From the NCBI GenBank assembly GCA_963576565.1, contig OY755042.1, positions 13,370,262 through 13,434,261 on the forward strand: a stretch of 64,000 nucleotides of DNA, read 5' to 3'. The notes under the pieces are model-generated. The model saw only the letters and a program-made list of their open reading frames with translations. It ran no database searches and had not been told where the DNA came from. Each line of letters opens with the position of its first letter. The first letter of the stretch is position 1. Positions 57,690-64,000 of the stretch are shown here, piece by piece. The translations under genes and the position numbers were made by a program. The DNA comes from Aspidapion aeneum (taxonomy: Eukaryota > Arthropoda > Insecta > Coleoptera > Brentidae).

Positions 57690-58262
57690 CAGGTGTGACG
57701 GTCCGCCCCCTTTTTTTTAATCCTAAGACGCCTGTTTTCCTTAAGGAGTGGTTTCCATATGTTTGGTATGTCCGTGCTTGGTTGACTGAAAACTTCTTTA
57801 TTCTGCATGATCTGCTAAACCGGATTTTTCAATATCCCCTAATTGGGTACTTTTTAGATGCTCATTTACTCTCACCTGAAGAGGGTGTTTCGTTTCACCT
57901 ACATATGATTTACCACACTCACACGGGATTTGGTAAATACATTCCTTATTATTTGAGGGATTGTCTGGTTTTGTTTTAGTTACAAAACTTCTTATCGTAT
58001 TTCCCGAAGAAAATACTGTTTTTATATTATAGTGTTTAGCTATTCGTCTTATGTTTTATGAAATCCTTTGAACATATGGAATGTTAATAACACCTAACGG
58101 ATTATTATTTTGGGAATTTGGTACATTTAGTTTATTTTTCATTTTAAATATCGTTGAGTTTATTAATTTCTCGGAATAACCATTCTGTTGTAAGTCATTT
58201 TTAATGTTGTTAATTTCTGTGGTTAATTCTGAATGTTTTTTAACAAAGAATATAATTTTTCA
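57690..58262 (-). pseudogene. Penelope-like element GIY-YIG endonuclease remnant
   Basis: Read on the minus strand from about 58262: INNIKNDLQQNGYSEKLINS, then MKNKLNVPN, NIRRIAKHYNIKTVF, TIRSFVTKTKPDNPS, then IYQIPCECGKSYVGETKHPL and NEHLKSTQLGD with GLADHAE. This is the junction of the reverse-transcriptase tail and the GIY-YIG nuclease of Penelope-like retroelements; YQI...YVGET is the GIY-YIG core with its first Tyr pair, and the CxC just before it is usual in the group. A stop after the linker (RIS, TAA, NIRR) and another after HAE break the frame. The reverse transcriptase is absent. Enzymes of this kind nick the target site during insertion. Confidence 0.8.
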
Positions 58263-58375
58263 GAGGTTGTGGCTTAAACGGTTGTTGCATAACACCGTCC
58301 AATTGTAAGTCAAAAAACTAATCAGCTCGTAAGAGTGTCGAACACTATTTTACCCAAAAATTTTATGAAAATCGG

Positions 58376-58624
58376 TATTCCGTAAAAAGAATTAAGATAA
58401 CAGTACAGCCAAGTTCTTCAATACAAATTTTGAAATGAAAGGTTCTTACTAGTTTGGAAATGTTTTTCTTTTTCTGCTATTACGGCTGCAAATGACTCTT
58501 ACGCACTGTTTGGCTGTAATAGCAAAATTTATAAAAACATTTCCAGACTAGTAAGAAACTTTCCTTTTGAAATTTGTATTGGAGAACTTGGCTTTACTTT
58601 TATCTCAATTCTTTTTACGGAATA
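58376..58624. mobile_element. Short palindromic element (249 bp)
   Basis: TATTCCGTAAAAAGAATTAA is mirrored by TTGAATT-side CAATTCTTTTTACGGAATA. GCCAAGTTCT/AGAACTTGGC and AAATGTTTTT/AAAAACATTT pair inside, with the turn near 58500. Confidence 0.8.
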
Positions 58625-58663
58625 CCATTTTCGAGTACTTGGCTTTTTTTACATGAAATGTTT

Positions 58664-59407
58664 TTGATATAATTTGGGTATATTTTGACCTATCTTAGCA
58701 ATATCATCGTGATGTCTATCTGTGTGTTTGTGCGTGTGCATGTCAGTCCGTAACACGATAGCTCCTAAACCGCTAAACTGATTTTGATGAGATTTTCACA
58801 AAGAAAAAGTTGTTCGATACTGTGACGAGCTGATTATATTTTAGCCAAAATCCATTATTGCTAAAGGCCGTTTGACATGGTGCATGACAATAAAATTTGC
58901 AGGCAAATGCATGAAATTTTGCCCAGATGCATGCGCAGTACAAATCCAGCTGATTGTTGCAGGCAATCCATTTTTATCGGTCCGGTGCCATTTTTTTGCA
59001 TGTAAACTGTACTTGCATGCAAACTGGGGAATTTTTACCTAGATTCTGGGGAATCAATGCATGGCCATGCACAATGTCAAACGAAAAAAAGATTTTTTGC
59101 AGGCAACAATTTGACCGAAATTTTTTGCTTGCAAATATTTGCAGCGCGTCATGCACCATGTCAAGCAGCCTTAATGAACTTTTTGATGATTTCGAAATTG
59201 AATATATGCTAAGTTTTTAACAGACCATCGCATTAATATGCGGTTTCCGTAATATAGTAAAACGTATTTTTGTCAATAATTTGTGTTATAACCAAAAACT
59301 TCTTAGAAGCTTTCGTTTCTGAGATATTTACAGAAAACTGTTTTCTATGCTGATATAGCGTGGAGTTTGCTAATGGCTAGGAAGGTGCCAGATCCGTTAT
59401 GGATCCA
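58664..59407 (-). mobile_element. Repeat family A, reversed copy interrupted by a MITE
   Basis: It shares TATTTTGACCTATCTTAGCA, CCGTAACACGATAGCTCCTA and the end GGCTAGGAAGGT, then CAGATCCGTTATGGATCCA. The MITE at 58864-59172 is inserted within it. Confidence 0.75.
58864..59172. mobile_element. MITE with TTGACATGGTGCATGAC ends
   Basis: AAGGCCGTTTGACATGGTGC and GCACCATGTCAAGCAGCCTT are inverted ends with two mismatches. The inside has many GCATGC/GCAGGCAA phrases and further pairing. Frames on both strands across it are repeat artefacts. Confidence 0.85.
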
Positions 59408-59705
59408 ACAAAATATATACTTTTTTTTTAAATAAATAAATCGTTTTCCATTATCAACCACGTATTTATTTGGATAAAATATATATCAGTGCTGTTAATC
59501 CAATTTTTACCCAACTGCAGCACGGCGAAAGGAAGGGTAATGTTTTTCGATTGTTGTATGTATAAGTAAGTATGTTTGTTTCACGCTAGAAGCTAAACGG
59601 CTGAACCGAGTTTGACAAAAGAGGTGTAGTTGAATTGCTACTGATCCCGAAGGTGCTATAGACTATATTTGTTTAAACAAGAATCAACATGGCGGTCTTC
59701 AGGCG

Positions 59706-60781
59706 CATTGGCGTAGCTAGGGGGGGGCCAGGGGGGGCTTGGCCCCCCCTGAAGTCCCTCAGGCCCCCCCTAAGATATTTTAGGCCTCCCCTACCGACTA
59801 CTAGTAAAAGAACATGACGCTGAAAATACATACTTTTCTATTATTATTCGGGAAATATTCAAATAAAATAGGTGCATTAAAATTTAAAATCATTCAGATA
59901 ATGTTTACATTTCAGGAAAAAGCCCTTGTCTTGCGGAATTAGGCTTTTTCTCTTTAAATTATCGGTAACTTTTCTGCACTTATGCAATTTCCCGAAAATA
60001 TTTTTTAAATTTAAACATAATTATGCATATTGAATATTTCATACATATTGGCGACATCTTGTAAAATATTATCAGCGACCTTTGCCCCTCTGTTTCCGAA
60101 ATCGGGTTGTAGATGTCGTAAGGTTATAAAAGACCTTTTTAAACTGTTTTTCTAAAATAAATATAATAATCTTTTTAGTTTTTTTGAGGTTAGCGTTTAG
60201 TGTCTTTTTTAATATTAATACTTCTGCTCTAAGAGCAGAAATGACCGTTTTAAAGAATTTTATTTTTCGGGTAAATCAAACTGTTGGTCATGATTCTATC
60301 AAACAACATATAGCAGAAAACACCTATCCAAACCTCTACCAACTTTTTAAAGTTGCGAGTATTCTTCCAATTTCAAGTGCAACTTGCGAGAGGTCTTTAT
60401 CTGCCATGAGGAGAGTTTTTAATTGGCTTAGAACAACTATGACTCAAGAGAGACACTCAGGTTTGTCATTGTTATTCATAGAAAAAGATGTTGAGGTCGA
60501 CTTAGACAGTGTGGTAGACGCTTTCAGTCAGCGACGTAGAAAACTTTCTTTGTAGAATTGCTGAATTACATACTTATTACATACTTCCTGTGTATACATA
60601 TAAATAAGTTGGTAAATGTATTATTAAATTTGTTATATTAAAATATTAGAACATTTAATGCGGGTATTTTTTTTTATTCATTGCACACTTTGCACGACTC
60701 TTTAAAACCTATGTTTGCTTTTTGTTCAAGATAGACCGGGGCCACGGCCCCCCCTGAAAAGCAAGGCTAGCTACGCCAATG
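59706..60781 (+). mobile_element. Deleted hAT element with perfect 8-bp target duplication
   Basis: CATTGGCGTAGCTAG and CTAGCTACGCCAATG are perfect 15-bp inverted ends, each followed inward by G or C runs. TTCAGGCG flanks both sides (59698-59705 and 60782-60789), and removing the element restores the family B sequence GGTCTTCAGGCGCCATTTTG. It keeps the 3' end of a transposase gene. The ends resemble those of the small MITEs (CAGTGGCGTA...), so a full-length relative could be the source of their movement. Confidence 0.95.
60223..60555 (+). pseudogene. hAT transposase C-terminal dimerisation domain
   Basis: An uninterrupted frame ends at 60555. ALRAEMTVLKNFIF opens it, then NLYQLFKVASILPISSATCE and RSLSAMRRVFNWLRTTMTQE, then RHSGLSLLFIEKDVEVDLDS. 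This is the hAT family dimerisation signature (LPISSATCERSFS..R..K..LR.TM...RLS.L..L), of the kind related to zinc-finger MYM-type proteins. The zinc finger, catalytic Asp and most of the RNase H-like fold are gone (a full protein would be about 600-800 residues). The frame has no ATG at its natural start, so it is a remnant, although not yet broken by stops. Confidence 0.85.
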
Positions 60782-61511
60782 TTCAGGCGCCATTTTGTCA
60801 CATGATGTAGGCTTTAAGGCGATTTTATTGAAATTCCTCTGATTACCCATTGCAAATGTCCTCTAGCTTGCTGTAGTTACTTTTTTAGTCCCACCCATCT
60901 TCCCTCCTGTCATTCCTCCGACCCTATGCAAAAACCTTCTTCGCATAATTTTATCAAATATAGAGCGATTTCAGAAACTCTTTCTGCATACGGTTTTAGA
61001 TTTTTTTCCAACATCATTTTACTATTTTCCCCCTCCCTCTCTGCTCCCCTCCCTCCTTATTAGTAATAGTTGTAGCTATACCTTTCACAAATATAGAGCG
61101 ATTTCAAAAATTCCTTCTGCACCCGCTTTAAGACTTTTTTTCCAACCTCATTTTACTAGTTTCCCCCTTCCTCTCTCTCTCTTCACCCCATCCTTCTTAT
61201 TAGTAATAGTTGTATACCTTTCACAAATTTAAAGCGATTTAAAAAATTCTTTCGTACACGCTTTAAGAATTTTTACGACACTATTTTACTAGATCCCTCC
61301 TCCCTCTCTCTTCCCCCACCTTCACTTAATGGAAGGTAGCACGTACTTTTTGGGTAAAGGGAAATTAATTGTAAATGCATAGTGCTTTTTATAAGGCTGA
61401 ATAAGAATTAAACCCAAAAGTTGGAAATAAAAAAAAATAAAATAAAACAAACACCCAATTTCTAAATTAACTGGTAATCACTAGTCGCAGTTGGGTATAA
61501 AATTACCCAAT

Positions 61512-61655
61512 AATAATATAATTTCCAGTAGCGCACCCAGGAATATGTCTTGGGGTGGGGCCGAGGTCTCATAGTGTAGTATTTCATGCCATTTTTTGTG
61601 TTTATTCATGAAATATGTGGAAAATATATACAAAAATCTTAGGCTTGCTAGGCTA
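61512..61655 (+). mobile_element. Truncated GGCGCACCC-family MITE
   Basis: AGTAGCGCACCCAGGAATAT and GTCTTGGGG match the left part of the elements at 2200 and 12833, and AAAATCTTAGGCTTG follows, but the right end is lost at the rejoining family B sequence. Confidence 0.7.
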
Positions 61656-61747
61656 AGCGTTGAAACATGTTGTACATTATAGGTATACCTATCAATTTTG
61701 TACTCAACTGCGACTAGTACTTACAAGTAAATTTAGCAGTTGGGTGT

Positions 61748-63264
61748 TTTTTTAAAATGCTTTTCTGTGTATTCTCCCTAAATATTTTTGACCCTAATGA
61801 GATGCACCATTTGCTAATAGAGATATCATTAATGCCTATATATAACTACTAGGGTGGTGGCTCCCTTTTTAAATATTAAAATTGTCATTGGACTACAATC
61901 GACATAATTAAGGAGTCTTTCGAAATAATCATACAAACCGCCATTTAATATTAATATTCAATATTAATGGCATATGGGTCGTAGTCATTTCTATTAAATG
62001 AGACCCAATGTTAAACATACAAATGGAAACCATTTTGTGTGTATAGATAGGTTTTAGTTGATTTATGGTTTAAATTATGGGTAATAAGAATAATTATGTA
62101 GGGGAAAGTAGGGCAAAATGGGGTACATTGGTAAAGCGAGGTACCGTAATTTTAACTAAACTGCACAAGGATAACACTTTTTTATCTCGAACATTTTATA
62201 CTGGTGACTATTTAACTTTGCAATATGACTGGTGCCGGTCGGCTGAACTTGTTGGTTTTTGTTCGACATATTATGATATTGTGCTTTGTTTATGGTAAAA
62301 ATTGCCTGCGAATTTTTTTAAGGTAGGTTAATTTTTTCAAGACTTTTTGATATTTTGTTTTAATTGGGTTTAGAATGAAAAAACAAATGCGTTGTGTGTA
62401 AAATTAGCCTTTTGCTGTTATTGTTTTCTGGTTGAATTTAACATTTAATAGGTTGTTTGGGGCAAATTTTTTATAGTACAATCACTGAAATTGGATTTGA
62501 TGTTGTCTTTGCAAAAAATGGGTTCATAAATTAGTATGCCAGAGTCGACAGCGACGACTAGGAGTCTGTGATTCTTTATAATTTCTTTAAATTCTAAATT
62601 TAATTATTATTATAAATTTATTGTTTAAAACTTTTTATATTTAAAATAAATATTTTAATATTGGTTAGACTTTTAATACATAAAACTAGTCTTACTAAAA
62701 TTTTGCTTTTAAATTACCTAACCGTTCCTCCCCGGTTTGCCCCATATAAATACCCCATTTTATCCTCTATAGAGCAAAGTTAACTTTTTATAAAAATAAA
62801 AAAATATATGATGGAGTTTTAAATCGCTTAAACTGAAACGTAAAACATACAGATAACATTTTAGCCCAAGCGTAAATATGGCGTTCTATTTGCAAAAGGT
62901 CGAACAAAGAGGAAATTTGGTGGGATGGTAGACATAGGTCCCCTGATAGTACATTTAAGTTTGCGACCTCGGGGGGTTGCCGCTTGAGGGAGTGGGGGAT
63001 GAAAACTCTGCATCGAGGCGTTTGGAGGAAAATAGCACCGTTGAAGTAGGTGCTATATAAAAAATTTTATCCAGATTCTAAATTCTTCTTCAAATAGGCA
63101 AAAAAATTCACAAATGACCCAAATATTATTAATTTTCTTTAATGTTTTTTGTTTAATACTTGCAAGTTTCTTTTAAAAACAGCAATTTAAAAAGTATTTA
63201 AAATAATAGGAATTCAGCTGTATTTTAAACACTTGCGGAATGAGAAATTCTCATTAATTTTTGA
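61748..63264. other. Sequence with a possible decayed element, no gene
   Basis: GGGGAAAGTAGGGCAAAATG at about 62101 is loosely mirrored by CCCCATATAAATACCCCATT at about 62741-62760, suggesting a decayed inverted-repeat element. The 73-codon frame at 62077-62298 lies over its left part and has no family resemblance. Confidence 0.35.
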
Positions 63265-63470
63265 AGTGCAAACTTCTTTAGGCGCGTTTAGCAGTTTTTG
63301 TGGGTAGTGAATTGAACTGAGCCGTCAGGCTCGGCTATGTAACGCTCATTCGGGTGAAATCGGATTGAGTCGACTAACTGTGAGAAACATTCATTCAGGG
63401 CAGTTCACAGAAGAGTTCGGTTCGGTCCGCTTTGAAGTTTACACTTCTGCCGTGTGGTCTTAAACACACA
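63265..63470 (-). repeat. Dispersed repeat family D, copy 2 (reversed)
   Basis: Mirrors 45890-46180: CGCGTTTAGCAGTTTTTGTG, GGCTATGTAACGCTCATTC, GAGTTCGGTTCGGTCCGC, CTTCTGCCGTGTGGTC in order. Confidence 0.75.
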
Positions 63471-64000
63471 GAATAATTTTTTTTTCTAAGGCAGAAAATA
63501 GAGGTGTTTCAGACGATTACAAAAAAAGACATGCTCTCAAAAAACTGCTCCTCCACTAAAAACAGCAAATAGCTTTTGGGCGCCTTTGGTTAATACGTAA
63601 AGTTAAACCTTTAACAACACTGATAACATCTTTAATTTTGCTTGAATTCAATTTTTATTTTTTGATGACAAATTTTGGAATTTGGTCGTTAAAAAAACAC
63701 CCATCAATTTATTTTAAACACCTTTGAAAAAAAAAGATCAATCTCTTTAATTCCAGTTTTATTCCTCACTATTAACCACTGTCAGCCAGCCCCCAGGTTA
63801 GATAGTGCGAAAAAGGTATTAAAAAATAATTAGATCGCAAATTGTTAAATCTGTTTAAAGCAATTAAATTATTGCTACTTAAGCGTAAGCAAATCAGATT
63901 AAAGAAAAACATCACACAAAAGCCAGTTACACCACCAAAATCTTTTGGGGGTTCAAAATAACTTCCAAATGACATTATCATGATGGGGGCTTCTACAGTG
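63471..64000. other. Sequence with no recognised feature
   Basis: A 69-codon minus-strand frame (63772-63981) has no family resemblance. No repeat recognised. Confidence 0.35.

Larger units (their letters stand above)
57373..58298 (-). mobile_element. Penelope-like retroelement 3' fragment in 32-bp inverted repeat
   Basis: A perfect 32-bp inverted repeat (GTGTTATGCAACAACCGTTT side at 57373-57404, its mirror at 58267-58298) bounds the block. Inside, on the minus strand, lie the linker and GIY-YIG part of a Penelope-like protein and a hammerhead-like motif. GGTTGTGGG with ATAATCTTAGGCCACAATTG repeats at 57411 and 57481. Confidence 0.75.
56517..58375 (+). mobile_element. Repeat family A copy split by two insertions
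   Basis: The family starts at 56517 after ATGACGGATCTGA, is interrupted by the palindrome at 56567-57245, resumes (ATATTAGCCTTGAAAACAG, CGATGCTCCGTTAAAAAG), is interrupted by the Penelope-like block at 57373-58298, resumes (CTAATCAGCTCG, AAAATCGGT) and stops at the foldback at 58376. Confidence 0.75.
59509..61747 (+). mobile_element. Repeat family B, copy 2, split by a hAT element and a MITE
   Basis: Ends ACCCAACTGCAGCACGGCGA and GCAGTTGGGTGT, both next to T runs. It matches 33881-36239 block by block but lacks the 128-bp array. The hAT element at 59706 and a truncated MITE at 61512 have inserted later. Confidence 0.8.

Noticed and set aside
58954..59220. Plus-strand frame of 88 codons and a minus-strand partner
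   Set aside because: Both lie within a MITE with inverted ends; the similarity between strands comes from its internal pairing.
1..64000. tRNA or rRNA genes
   Set aside because: I looked for B-box-like GGTTCGAAT/C with a paired acceptor stem and for conserved rRNA blocks and saw none; a covariance search could still find one.

Overview
This is a stretch of animal nuclear genome, AT-rich and crowded with transposons. It is almost certainly from an insect with a large, repeat-filled genome. The insect call rests on a ladybird-type homeobox first exon, insect-style Tc1/mariner, hAT, Jockey-like and Penelope-like elements, and consensus GT splice donors. The repeat style would suit a leaf beetle or similar large-genome insect, but the species cannot be settled from the window.

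Only one host gene is convincing. On the minus strand, 10273-11017 is the first coding exon of a ladybird/Lbx-family homeobox transcription factor. It has an Eh1-type repressor motif, a poly-Q run and a PLDALFQMTSKTF box, ends at a perfect splice donor, and has promoter-like sequence upstream (about 11018-11460). The homeobox exon is not in the window, so the first intron runs over the whole of 1-10272 and beyond. That intron is filled with MITEs, a foldback element and a decayed Jockey-like ORF1.

Layout. 1-10272: intron with repeats. 10273-11460: ladybird exon 1 and promoter. 11500-23000: short hAT-type MITEs with G/C runs, a foldback near 17.2-17.9 kb, and a 257-bp tandem repeat near 21 kb. 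23.4-25.5 kb: elements nested about three deep around a 10-bp minisatellite. 25.5-26.2 kb: an almost pure palindrome. 26.8-28.2 kb: a Tc1/mariner-like element keeping only the front of its transposase. 28.9-33.3 kb: two pieces of one LINE in opposite orientations. 33.9-36.2 kb: a long repeat carrying a 128-bp tandem array. 37.4-38.3 kb: a Penelope-type hammerhead inverted repeat followed by an ORF1-like remnant. 40.2-41.9 kb: a complete non-autonomous hAT element. 42.8-43.7 kb: a foldback. 46-49.8 kb: a THAP-domain remnant, a 331-bp tandem array and a diverged repeat cluster. 51-52.8 kb: a broken Jockey-like retrotransposon. 55.0-56.0 kb: a broken mariner. 56.5-59.4 kb: one repeat split by foldbacks and by a Penelope-like fragment with a GIY-YIG domain. 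59.5-61.7 kb: a second copy of the 33.9-kb repeat, split by a hAT element with a perfect 8-bp target duplication.

The observation most worth following is that each unit of the 331-bp tandem array at 47.7-48.5 kb folds as a hammerhead self-cleaving ribozyme: CTGAGGA core, GAAAC, a palindromic stem III and perfect stem I complementarity in two of three copies. Two further hammerhead-like motifs lie in Penelope-type sequence at 37.5 and 57.6 kb. Together with an inverted 168-bp piece of the same repeat inside the Jockey-like element at 51.6 kb, this suggests a mobile, ribozyme-bearing, retrozyme-like repeat family. All of this was read by eye; no search or folding program was run.
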